Shown here piece after piece: positions 30,877-38,291 of a DNA stretch of 39,472 nt. Positions within the stretch are counted from its first letter, which is position 1, and every line of letters begins with the position of its first letter. Below the pieces are notes generated by a model. That model had not been told where the DNA came from. It saw nothing but the letters and a program-made list of their open reading frames with translations, and did no database searches. Both the position numbers and the translations under genes were made by a program. This stretch comes from Streptosporangium minutum (GTDB lineage: Bacteria; Actinomycetota; Actinomycetes; Streptosporangiales; Streptosporangiaceae): assembly GCF_002149035.1 (NCBI RefSeq), contig NZ_NGFP01000055.1:1-39472 (forward strand). The letters are read 5' to 3'.

Positions 30877-32559
30877 TCAGCGACCCAGAAAGGCTAGCAG
30901 CCGCTCCAGGGGCCAGGTGTTGATCACGTCGTCGGCGGTCAGCCAGGCGCGCTGGGCGATGCCGATGCCGAACCGCTGGTTGGCCAGGTGGGGCACCGCG
31001 TGGGCGTCGCTGTCGATGGAGAACTTCACGCCGTGGTGGCGTGCCAGCCGGACCAGGTCGGAGGGGAGGTCGGAACGGTCGGGGAAGGAGTCGATCTCCA
31101 TCGCGGTGCCGGTGCGGGCGGCAGCGCGGAACACCGCCTCCCAGTCGGCGTCCACCGGCGGACGCCCGCCGATCTTGCGGGTGGTGGGGTGGCCGATGAT
31201 GTGCACGTGCGGGTTCTCACAGGCGGCGATGAAACGGCGGGTCATCTCCTCACGTGACTGGGTGAAGTGCGAGTGCACGCTCGCCACGCACACGTCGAAG
31301 CCCGCCAGGACCTCGGCCGGCCAGTCGACCGAGCCATCGGGGGCGATGTTGAGCTCGGTGCCGTGCAGCAGCCTCATGTCCGGATGGCTCGCCTGAAGCC
31401 GCTGGAGCCGCTCGCGCTGCTCCAGCGCCTTGTCCAGCGTCATCCGCTGCATCGCCAGGTCGGGCGCGTGGTCGGTCACGGCGTAGTAGGAGTGCCCGCG
31501 TGCGCGGGCCGCCGCGACCATGTCCTCCAGCGAGGCGATGCCGTCGGTCAGGTCGGTGTGGGTGTGCAGGTCGCCCCGGATGTCGTCCAGGGTGACGAGC
31601 ACGGGCAGCTCGCCCCTGAGGGCGGTGGTGATCTCCCCGCCGTCCTCGCGCAGCGGCGGCGGGATCCACGGCATGCCGAGCGCCTGGTAGATGTCCTCCT
31701 CGCGCTCGGCCGCGATCACCCGGTCCCCGTCGAACAGGCCGTATTCGGAGAGCTTCCAGCCCTTCTTCACCGTGATCTCGCGCAGGTGCACGTTGTGCTC
31801 CTTGGAGCCGGTGAAATACTGCATCGCGGCGCCCCACGACTCGGCCGGGACCACGCGCAGGTCCACCTGGATGCCCTCGGTGGTGCGGATCGAGGTCTTC
31901 TTCTCGCCCGAGGCGATGACCTCCGCGACATACGGCCGGCTCTTGAAGTCGTCCATCAGGCTCGCCGGGCCGACGGCGAGGATGTCGATGTCGCCGATGG
32001 TGTCCTTCATCCGGCGCAGCGACCCGGCGTAGGCGATCCGCTCGGCCGACAGCGAGGCGATGATCCGCTCGGCCAGGTCCATGGCCACGCCGGTGTGCAC
32101 CCTGGCGCTGGTCTGCTCCAGCTGCTCGATGCCCTTGAGCAGGTTCTCCTCGGTCTTGGGGCCGAAGCCCTTCAGCCCCTTGAGCCGCCCCTGCCCGATG
32201 GCCTCGGCGAGGGCCTCGGGGGAGTCGATGCCGAGCTCCTGGAAGAGGAAGACGGCCTTCTTCGGCCCGAGCGAGGCGATCCGGGTCAGCCTCCGCACCC
32301 CGCCGGGGACCTTCCCGCGCAGGTCGTCGAGCTGGCGGAAACTCCCCCTCTCGAGGTATTCCTCGACCTTCTTGGCGATCGCCTCGCCAACCCCCGGCAC
32401 GCTCCGCACGGCCGTGGCCGCGATGTCCTCGGGGAATCCCGCGATCGCCTTGGCGGCCTTCTGGTAGCTGCGCACCCGGAACGCGTCGCCGCCCGTCATC
32501 GCGAACAGCTCGGCGTATTCCTCCAGGGCGGACGCCACAGCGTCGTTAGCTCGTGCCAT
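30877..32559 (-). CDS. polX: family X DNA polymerase with PHP domain (PolX)
   Basis: This 560-residue protein has the standard bacterial PolX layout: an 8-kDa-like domain with ARANDAVASALEEYAELFAMTGGDAFRVRSYQKAA, HhH motifs VPGVGEAIAKKVEEYL and LKGFGPKTEENLL, the nucleotidyltransferase palm with AGSLRRMKDTIGDIDILAV (metal Asp pair) and IQVDLRVVP, then a PHP exonuclease domain with GDLHTHTDLTDG, AVTDHAPDL, HGTELNI and IDSDAHAV. It fills gaps in DNA repair and may have 3'-5' exonuclease activity. ATG 32559 has no ribosome binding site but lies 6 nt after minus-strand TAGGCT, so it is likely leaderless. Confidence 0.92.
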   Translation of the reverse strand: MARANDAVASALEEYAELFAMTGGDAFRVRSYQKAAKAIAGFPEDIAATAVRSVPGVGEAIAKKVEEYLERGSFRQLDDLRGKVPGGVRRLTRIASLGPKKAVFLFQELGIDSPEALAEAIGQGRLKGLKGFGPKTEENLLKGIEQLEQTSARVHTGVAMDLAERIIASLSAERIAYAGSLRRMKDTIGDIDILAVGPASLMDDFKSRPYVAEVIASGEKKTSIRTTEGIQVDLRVVPAESWGAAMQYFTGSKEHNVHLREITVKKGWKLSEYGLFDGDRVIAAEREEDIYQALGMPWIPPPLREDGGEITTALRGELPVLVTLDDIRGDLHTHTDLTDGIASLEDMVAAARARGHSYYAVTDHAPDLAMQRMTLDKALEQRERLQRLQASHPDMRLLHGTELNIAPDGSVDWPAEVLAGFDVCVASVHSHFTQSREEMTRRFIAACENPHVHIIGHPTTRKIGGRPPVDADWEAVFRAAARTGTAMEIDSFPDRSDLPSDLVRLARHHGVKFSIDSDAHAVPHLANQRFGIGIAQRAWLTADDVINTWPLERLLAFLGR

Positions 32560-32565
32560 GGGCCC

Positions 32566-32571
32566 AGCCTA
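32566..32571 (-). promoter_or_regulatory. -10 box for leaderless polX
   Basis: Minus-strand TAGGCT lies 6 nt before the polX ATG. Confidence 0.5.
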
Positions 32572-32611
32572 GAAGATCGCGCCGACGTTTTCCCGGGCCG
32601 GTCCGGAAGGC

Positions 32612-32712
32612 GGACCGTGGCCCACATGCTCCCGGACCGCGGCCCGCATGCTCCCGGATCGTGGTCCGCATGCTCCCGGTCCGCGGCCCGCGTGCTCCCG
32701 GACGCGGTGCGC
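32612..32712 (+). repeat. 22-bp tandem repeats, four to five units
   Basis: CATGCTCCCGG-type units start at 32625, 32647, 32669 and 32691 (the last with CGTG), each followed by a CCGCGGCC-like half; a partial unit precedes. The array lies between the polX promoter and the VOC gene. Confidence 0.9.
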
Positions 32713-32855
32713 CGCGGGCCGATTCCCCGCGGCGGCCCCGGCCCCGGATCCGGCGCGCCCTTGGACGTAGGCCGAAGGTCCGATGCCGGAGGCGGGGCCG
32801 GGGCCGTAACGTCAGGAGGGCAAGGCCATTCCGAGGCTGACAACCGGGAGGTTCC

Positions 32856-33248
32856 GTGCCAGCGCAGCTCGACCACACCATCGTGCACAGCAGTGACCGT
32901 TTCGCCTCCGCCCGTTTTCTCACCGGTCTGCTCGGCGCGCCCGAGCCCCGGGCCTACGGGCCGTTCGCCGCCGTCCCGCTCGCCAACGGCGTGACGGTGG
33001 ACTACGCGGACTCCATCGTCGCCTCCGACCGGATCGTCATGCAGCACCTGGCCTTCCTGGTCGCCGAGGACGAGTTCGACGAGATCTACGCCCGGATCAC
33101 CGAGCGCGGGCTGCTCCACTGGGGCGATCCGGGCCATACGGAGCCCCAGCAGATCAACCACCGCCACCGCGGCCGGGGCGTGTACGTCGACGACCCCGAC
33201 GGGCACTCCCTCGAATTCCTCACCCACCCGTACGTCACGGACGAGTGA
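32856..33248 (+). CDS. VOC family protein
   Basis: This 130-residue protein has two VOC modules: LDHTIVHSSDRFASARFLTGLLG with His7 at the first metal position, and the closing RGVYVDDPDGHSLEFLTHPY with Glu119-type ligand. His in IVMQHLAFLV is a third candidate ligand, so a metal site is likely intact, unlike in the VOC protein at 1806. GTG 32856 follows GGGAGG. No partner gene suggests a substrate. It is divergent from polX and convergent with cutC. Confidence 0.83.
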   Translation: MPAQLDHTIVHSSDRFASARFLTGLLGAPEPRAYGPFAAVPLANGVTVDYADSIVASDRIVMQHLAFLVAEDEFDEIYARITERGLLHWGDPGHTEPQQINHRHRGRGVYVDDPDGHSLEFLTHPYVTDE

Positions 33249-33260
33249 CCGAACCCGTGC

Positions 33261-33312
33261 CGTCCGGCCGGGTCGAGCGTCCGCCGGCGAACGCGGAGCC
33301 CGGCCGGACGGG
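33261..33312. terminator. 13-bp hairpin between convergent VOC and cutC genes
   Basis: CCGTCCGGCCGGG (33261-33273) pairs perfectly with 33300-33312 around 26 nt, which can form a smaller inner stem. Confidence 0.65.
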
Positions 33313-33329
33313 TGGGTGGTCCCGGCCGG

Positions 33330-34076
33330 TCAGGCCCCCGAGGCGGCGATCACCTCGGAGACCAGGCCCGGGGAGGTGACCAGGCGGGCGTACTCGGGCT
33401 GGCGCAGCTCGCCGCCCATGAACGGGTGGGGGTTGCGGTGGACGGCGGGGCTGGGCGCGTCCACGAGGGCGGCGAAATGGATCTCCTTGACCCCCGTCGC
33501 CTCCACCACGCGGCTCACGTTGCGGGGTGTGATGCCGCCACCGGGCATGACGATCAGGCCGTCGCCCGCCCGCTCGACCAGGGACGCGATCAGCGGCGCC
33601 CCCTCCAGCGCGGTGACGTCCTGGCCGGAGGTGAGCACCCGGTCGACTCCCAGCGAGGCGAGCGTGTCGAGAGCGGCGAACGGGTCGGCGGTCATGTCGA
33701 AGGCCCGGTGGAAGGTGACCGAGAGCCCTCTGGCGGCGTCGATCAGCCGCTTGGCCACCTCGACGTCCACCTCGCCCGACGGCGTCAGCACCCCGATCAC
33801 CACGCCCTGCGCGCCCGCCTCCCGGACTTCCGCCACGTCGCGTTCCATGGCCGCGACCTCGTACTCGTCGTAGATGAAGTCACCGCCACGGGGGCGGATG
33901 ATCACGTGGACGCGGATCGACGAGACCGCGGCGAGGGTCGCCTCGACGGTGCCGAGGGTCGGGGTGAGACCGCCCTCGAAGAGGGCCGAGCACAGCTCGA
34001 CCCGGTGCGCTCCGGCCTGCTCGGCCGCCAGCGCGCCCGCCGTGCTGTCGATGCAGATCTCATAGGTAAGGCTCAT
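33330..34076 (-). CDS. cutC: CutC family protein
   Basis: This 248-residue TIM-barrel protein is of the CutC type. YEICIDSTAGALAAEQAGAHRVELCSALFEGGLTPT opens it, followed by VHVIIRPRGGDFIYDEYEVAAMERDV, VTFHRAFDMTADP, VDRVLTSGQ and VMPGGGITPRNV, all strongly conserved in the family. CutC was named for copper tolerance in E. coli, but that role is disputed and the reaction is unknown. ATG 34076 overlaps the asparaginase stop (ATGA) and GGGGGA lies just upstream, so it is the last gene of the glutamate-transport operon. The same frame is open upstream but overlaps asparaginase and is not used. Confidence 0.88.
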   Translation of the reverse strand: MSLTYEICIDSTAGALAAEQAGAHRVELCSALFEGGLTPTLGTVEATLAAVSSIRVHVIIRPRGGDFIYDEYEVAAMERDVAEVREAGAQGVVIGVLTPSGEVDVEVAKRLIDAARGLSVTFHRAFDMTADPFAALDTLASLGVDRVLTSGQDVTALEGAPLIASLVERAGDGLIVMPGGGITPRNVSRVVEATGVKEIHFAALVDAPSPAVHRNPHPFMGGELRQPEYARLVTSPGLVSEVIAASGA

Positions 34077-35053
34077 TTTTCCCCCAAAGCGTGGATCTCG
34101 CCGACCGGGACGCCCCCGCCCAGCACCGCGACACTCGCGAACTCCTCGGCCGGCGCGACGTCGCCCCCCGCCGCCCGGAGGGCGGCCAGCGCGATCGCGG
34201 TCGTGGCCCGCGGGCTCCCGTCGATGACCTTGACCGCCGCCGCGTGCCCGTCGGCCAGCGCGACGACGAGCACGCCCTCGGCGCCGCCCTTGGCCACCGC
34301 CCCGGGCAGTGCCCGCATCAGGGAGGTGTTGACGTGGCCGGTCCCGCCGACGTACTCGGGATACTCGCGTATCGCGTCGGCGACCGCCCGCGGCGCCGTC
34401 CCGGGCGCGGCGAGGACCAGGCCCTGTACGGCCCGTGCCAGCCCGGTCAGCGACAGCCCGAACAGCGGGGCGCCGCACCCGTCGACGGCGACGTGGGCCG
34501 TCTTCTCCCCCGACAGCTCCTCGACCACGCCGCGGACCCGCTGCTGCACGGGATGGCCCGGGTCGAGGTAGGAGCCGGCCTCCCAGCCGGAGGCCACGGA
34601 CGCGGCGAGCATCGCGGCGTGCTTGCCCGAGCAGTTCATCCGCTCACGCGACGCGGTCAGGCCGGCGCGGATCAGCGCGTGCCGGGTGGCCTCGTCCTCC
34701 GGCCAGTCCGCGGGGCAGCCGAGGGCGTCGAAGCCGAGTCCCGCCTCGCCGAGCATCTCGGCGACCAGCCGTACGTGGAAGTCCTCACCCGTGTGGCTGC
34801 CGGCGGCGATGGCCAGGCGCGGGCCGTGCAGGTCGGCTCCGGACAGCAGGCACGCGAGCGCCTGGAACGGCTTGGCCGACGAGCGCGGCAGCACCGGGTC
34901 GTCGACCCGGCCGAGGGCGACGGCGGTGCCGCCGTCGGGCGCGAGGGCGACGGCGCTGCCGAAGTGCACGCTCTCGGTGAACCCGGAGCGGACCACCTCG
35001 GCGAGCGGGACGTATCCGGAACCTCCCCCGGTGAGCGGGACGAGTTCAGGCAC
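34073..35053 (-). CDS. asparaginase (PF06089 family)
   Basis: This 326-residue protein is of the rhizobial/actinobacterial asparaginase II family, unrelated to the E. coli type. Conserved blocks are PLAEVVRSGFTESVHFGSAVAL, LPRSSAKPFQALA with the catalytic-type Ser-Ser-Ala-Lys, AAGSHTGEDFH, RMNCSGKHAAMLA, and VAVDGCGAPLFGLSL. It would release ammonia and aspartate in the cytosol. GTG 35053 follows GAAGGAG. It overlaps the upstream permease by 8 bp and cutC by 4 bp. Its place behind an amino-acid importer suggests that imported asparagine or its product enters nitrogen metabolism. Confidence 0.88.
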   Translation of the reverse strand: MPELVPLTGGGSGYVPLAEVVRSGFTESVHFGSAVALAPDGGTAVALGRVDDPVLPRSSAKPFQALACLLSGADLHGPRLAIAAGSHTGEDFHVRLVAEMLGEAGLGFDALGCPADWPEDEATRHALIRAGLTASRERMNCSGKHAAMLAASVASGWEAGSYLDPGHPVQQRVRGVVEELSGEKTAHVAVDGCGAPLFGLSLTGLARAVQGLVLAAPGTAPRAVADAIREYPEYVGGTGHVNTSLMRALPGAVAKGGAEGVLVVALADGHAAAVKVIDGSPRATTAIALAALRAAGGDVAPAEEFASVAVLGGGVPVGEIHALGEK

Positions 35054-35870
35054 GGGCGAGTCTCCTTCGCGGTCGGTGGGCGCGCGGTTGGCGGGCTTCG
35101 AGGGTGCGGGCGAGTTTGGACAGCGACGCGTTGACCACCAGGTAGACCAGCGCGACGATGATGTAGGTCTGGATGAGCAGGCCGTTGTAGGTCGCCAGGA
35201 CCTTGCCGCTGTAGAGCAGCTCGGCGTAGCTGACCACGAAGCCCAGCGAGGTGTCCTTCAGCAGGCCGACCGACTGGCTGACGATCGAGGGCAGCACGCG
35301 GCGGGCCGCCTGCGGAAGCACGATCATGCGCATGGTCTGGCCGTGGGTGAGCCCGACCGCCAGGCCCGCCTCGTTCTGGCCGCGCTCGACGGACAGGATC
35401 CCGGCCCGGAAGATCTCCGCGAACGCCGCCGCGTTCGAGATCGCCAGCGGCACCACGAGCTTCCAGAACAGCGGCAGGTCCAGCCCGTAGCGGGGCAGCG
35501 CGAACAGCACGACGTAGACCAGCAGCAGCGCCGGGACGGTGCGCACGACCTCCACGTACGCGGCGGCGGGCAGGCGCACCCAGCGCCGCCGCGACAGCCG
35601 TCCCAGGGCCAGCGCCAGCCCGGCCGCCATCGCGATCGCGGCCGACACGACCGCCGCCAGCACGGTGGACCAGAGCCCGTCGAGCAGGTAGCGCCACATC
35701 GGCCACGTCGCGTACGGCTGCCAGCGGGCGGCGTCGAGCTGGCCGTTGGCGGCGAACTGCCGTACGGCCAGCGCCAGCAGGCCGAGCACCGCGACCGCCC
35801 CCACCACGGTCGCGACACGGATCCTGCGGCGGGCGCGTGGCCCGGGCTCGTCGAAGAGCAGATTGCTCAC
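35046..35870 (-). CDS. amino-acid ABC transporter permease (GluD-like)
   Basis: This 274-residue His/Glu/Gln-type (HisM/GluD) permease has an N-terminal helix, then LLDGLWSTVLAAVVSAAIAMAAGLALALGRLS. The EAA loop region reads SNAAAFAEIFRAGILSVERGQNEAGLAVGLTHGQTMRMIVLPQA, and KDTSLGFVVSYAELLYSG follows. About five helices are expected. ATG 35870 overlaps the stop of the other permease (ATGA). It forms the heteromeric channel with the product at 35867-36511 and is driven by the ATPase at 37459. Confidence 0.9.
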   Translation of the reverse strand: MSNLLFDEPGPRARRRIRVATVVGAVAVLGLLALAVRQFAANGQLDAARWQPYATWPMWRYLLDGLWSTVLAAVVSAAIAMAAGLALALGRLSRRRWVRLPAAAYVEVVRTVPALLLVYVVLFALPRYGLDLPLFWKLVVPLAISNAAAFAEIFRAGILSVERGQNEAGLAVGLTHGQTMRMIVLPQAARRVLPSIVSQSVGLLKDTSLGFVVSYAELLYSGKVLATYNGLLIQTYIIVALVYLVVNASLSKLARTLEARQPRAHRPRRRLARA

Positions 35871-36511
35871 CGGACCATCACCAGCCGTCGTTCGAGCCGC
35901 CCGGTGACGAATCCGGCACAGGCGGCGATCAGCGCGTAGGCCAGGCCCGCCCCGACGAAGATCGGGATGGGCTGGGCCTCCATCAGGTTCACCCGGTTGG
36001 CCGCGGCGGTCAGGTCGACCACGCCGATCGCGGCCGCCAGCGAGGTGTTCATCGTCAGCGCGATGAAGATGTTGCCCAGCGGCTGGATCACCGTGCGCAG
36101 CGCCTGCGGCAGGATCACGTGCCGCAGGGATTGGCCGAAGGTGAGCCCGAGCGCGCGGGCCGCCTCACCCTGCCCGGCGGAGACGGCGTTGACGCCCGAG
36201 CGCAGCGCCTCGGCGATGTAGGCGGCCTCGTAGAGCGCGATGACCACGATGGCCGTGACCAGCAGGTCGGCCTTGATCCCGATCTCCGGCAGGCCGAAGA
36301 CGGCGAGCACCAGCAGTACCAGCAGGGGCAGGTTCTGGAAGGTCTCCACGTAGGCCGTGCCGATCCCGCGCAGCACGCCGACCGGGCTGACCCGCATGGC
36401 CGTGATCACGAGCCCCACCACCGCGGCGCCGAGGAACGACGCCGCGGTGAGCTGGAGGGTCACGATCAGGCCTTCCCAGAACTCGGGCAGGTGATCCAGG
36501 ATCGCCGACAT
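35867..36511 (-). CDS. amino-acid ABC transporter permease (GluC-like)
   Basis: This 214-residue permease opens with HLPEFWEGLIVTLQLTAASFLGAAVVGLVITAMRVS. It has GIGTAYVETFQNLPLLVLLVL and the ATPase-contact loop YEAAYIAEALRSGVNAVSAGQGEAARALGLTFGQSLRHVILPQALR. NTSLAAAIGVVDLTAAANR follows. About five membrane helices are expected, and the length is normal for GluC. Start and stop overlap with the binding-protein gene (TGATG) and the second permease (ATGA). Confidence 0.9.
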   Translation of the reverse strand: MSAILDHLPEFWEGLIVTLQLTAASFLGAAVVGLVITAMRVSPVGVLRGIGTAYVETFQNLPLLVLLVLAVFGLPEIGIKADLLVTAIVVIALYEAAYIAEALRSGVNAVSAGQGEAARALGLTFGQSLRHVILPQALRTVIQPLGNIFIALTMNTSLAAAIGVVDLTAAANRVNLMEAQPIPIFVGAGLAYALIAACAGFVTGRLERRLVMVR

Positions 36512-37437
36512 CAGGAGCCCGGAACCGATCCGATCTGCGGCGGGGTGGGCGCCTCGCCCTGCACGACCGTGCCGATGGAGTTCTTCCAGGTCTGCTGCCA
36601 GAGGCCGTCGCCCTGGATCTTCTTCAGCCAGTCGTTGACGAACTTCTTGAACTGCTCGTCACCGTGCTTGAGGCCGATGCCGTACGGGTCGGACGTGAAG
36701 GGCTGGCCGACGACCTGGACCGAGGGGTCCTTCTGGGCGTTGGCGACCAGGAGCGTCTCGTCCTGGACGTAGGCGTCGCCGCGCTCCTGCTTGAGCGCCT
36801 GCATGCACTCGGGGTCGCTGCCGAACGTCACGATCTTCGCCTGCGGCGCGAGCTTCTTGATCGCCGGGATGGCCGGGGTGTTGGCCCCGGCGATGACGGT
36901 CTTGCCGTTCAGGTCCTCCGGCTTGGCGATGCCCGCCGTGCCCTTCCTGACCGCGAGGGACAGGCCCGAGGAGTAGTACGGCCCGGCGAAGGCGACCTGC
37001 TTGGCCCGCTCCGGCGTGATCGTGTAGGTCTGGAAGACGACGTCCACGGTGCCGTTGCTCAGCAGCGCCTCACGGGTCTCCGACGCCGAGTTGACGATCT
37101 TCACCTTGGGCTCGCCGATGATGTACTTGGCGAGCGCCTTGCCCATGTCCGCGTCGAACCCCTCGACCTCGCCGGTCGTCGGGTTCTGCTGCGACAGCAG
37201 CGGGGCGTCGAGCGACCCGCCGACGATCAGCTCGCCGCGCTGCTTGATCTTCTCCATCGTGGAGCCGGGCAGGATGTCGGCGGCCGCCGCCACCGGCGCC
37301 TTGGCGAGCAGGTCGCCGCCCTTGGTCTCGCCTGGCACGCCCGGCACCGCCGAGCTGCCCGAATCCGTGCCGGAACAGGCCGAGAGACCGACCATTGCCA
37401 CGGCGGCGACAGCGGCCATCCGCTTCATGGACACCAT
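36511..37437 (-). CDS. glutamate/aspartate-type solute-binding lipoprotein (GluB-like)
   Basis: This 308-residue protein has the lipoprotein signal MVSMKRMAAVAAVAMVGLSAC with lipobox Cys21, then SGTDSGSS. The periplasmic-binding fold (SBP_bac_3) includes MEKIKQRGELIVGGSLDAPLLS, TGEVEGFDADMGKALAKYI, VVFQTYTITPERAKQVAFAGPYY and DPYGIGLKHGDEQFKKFVNDWLKKI. ATG 37437 is preferred over 37449 because AAGGA is then better spaced; ATG 37428 is also possible. It should deliver glutamate, aspartate or a similar amino acid. The exact ligand is not certain, since the operon also has asparaginase. Confidence 0.88.
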   Translation of the reverse strand: MVSMKRMAAVAAVAMVGLSACSGTDSGSSAVPGVPGETKGGDLLAKAPVAAAADILPGSTMEKIKQRGELIVGGSLDAPLLSQQNPTTGEVEGFDADMGKALAKYIIGEPKVKIVNSASETREALLSNGTVDVVFQTYTITPERAKQVAFAGPYYSSGLSLAVRKGTAGIAKPEDLNGKTVIAGANTPAIPAIKKLAPQAKIVTFGSDPECMQALKQERGDAYVQDETLLVANAQKDPSVQVVGQPFTSDPYGIGLKHGDEQFKKFVNDWLKKIQGDGLWQQTWKNSIGTVVQGEAPTPPQIGSVPGS

Positions 37438-37458
37438 CGGGCCCACCATCCTTTGCGA

Positions 37459-38187
37459 TCAGTGAGTGAGTACCTTGGCCAGGAAGTCCCTGGCCCGGTC
37501 CGTCGTGGGAGCTTCGAAGAAGGCATTGGGCTCGCCTGTCTCGACGATCTGGCCGCCGTCCATGAACACCACGCGGTCGGCGGCCCTGCGGGCGAAGCCC
37601 ATCTCGTGGGTGACCACGACCATGGTCATGCCGTCGGCGGCGAGCTGGACCATCACGTCCAGGACCTCGCCGACCATCTCCGGGTCGAGCGCCGAGGTGG
37701 GCTCGTCGAAGAGCATCACCTTGGGCCGCATGGCCAGCGCGCGGGCGATGGCCGCCCGCTGCTGCTGGCCACCCGAGAGCTGCGCGGGCAGCTTGCCGGC
37801 CTGCTCGGCGATGCCGACGCGCGCCAGCAGCTGCCGCGCGGTGCTCTCCGCCTCGGTACGGCTGACGCCGCGCACCTTCACCGGCGCGAGCATGACGTTC
37901 TCCAGCACGCTCTTGTGCTGGAAGAGGTTGAACGACTGGAAGACCATGCCGACGTCGGCCCGGAGCCGGGCCAGCTCGCGGCCCTCCACGGGGGCCGGGA
38001 CGCCGTCGATGAGGATGTCGCCCGAGCCCGCGGTCTCCAGCCGGTTGAGGCAGCGGCACAGCGTGGACTTGCCGGACCCGGAGGGGCCGATCACCACGAC
38101 GACCTCGCCCTGCGCCACCTCAAGGTCGATGTCGCGCAGCACGTGATGATCGCCGAACCATTTGTTCAGCCCTTGCACCTGAATCAT
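37459..38187 (-). CDS. amino-acid ABC transporter ATPase (GluA-like)
   Basis: This 242-residue protein has Walker [10 protein letters not shown] at residues 34-42, Q-loop [19 protein letters not shown], signature [17 protein letters not shown], Walker [24 protein letters not shown] and the switch His in [23 protein letters not shown]. All match polar-amino-acid importers. ATG 38187 has AAGGAAG upstream. It is the first gene of the six-gene operon, behind the promoter and dyad at 38215-38250. Confidence 0.93.
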   Translation of the reverse strand: MIQVQGLNKWFGDHHVLRDIDLEVAQGEVVVVIGPSGSGKSTLCRCLNRLETAGSGDILIDGVPAPVEGRELARLRADVGMVFQSFNLFQHKSVLENVMLAPVKVRGVSRTEAESTARQLLARVGIAEQAGKLPAQLSGGQQQRAAIARALAMRPKVMLFDEPTSALDPEMVGEVLDVMVQLAADGMTMVVVTHEMGFARRAADRVVFMDGGQIVETGEPNAFFEAPTTDRARDFLAKVLTH

Positions 38188-38197
38188 TGCCGTCTTC

Positions 38198-38211
38198 CTT
38201 CGAAATCGAAG
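38198..38211. promoter_or_regulatory. short palindrome over the gluA-like leader
   Basis: CTTCGAAATCGAAG has 6-bp arms and a 2-bp centre, and overlaps the minus-strand ribosome binding site of the ATPase gene. It could be a second operator. Confidence 0.3.
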
Positions 38212-38214
38212 ATA

Positions 38215-38250
38215 AACCGGAACGTAATGGATGATTCCGGTTGAAGTCAA
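38215..38250 (-). promoter_or_regulatory. promoter and operator dyad of the glutamate-type operon
   Basis: On the minus strand, TTGACT (38245-38250) and TACGTT (38221-38226) form a -35/-10 pair with 18-bp spacing. AACCGGAA (38215-38222) and TTCCGGTT (38235-38242) are perfect inverted arms with a 12-bp centre that cover the -10 and most of the spacer. The divergent ROK regulator is the likely ligand-binding repressor. Confidence 0.6.
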
Positions 38251-38291
38251 CACATTGCCGTAGTAAGTACAGACGTGGTATTCCTCTGTTC

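Noticed and set aside
33330-34478. 382-codon version of cutC
   Set aside because: The extra 134 codons overlap asparaginase; family homology starts at ATG 34076, which has a ribosome binding site.
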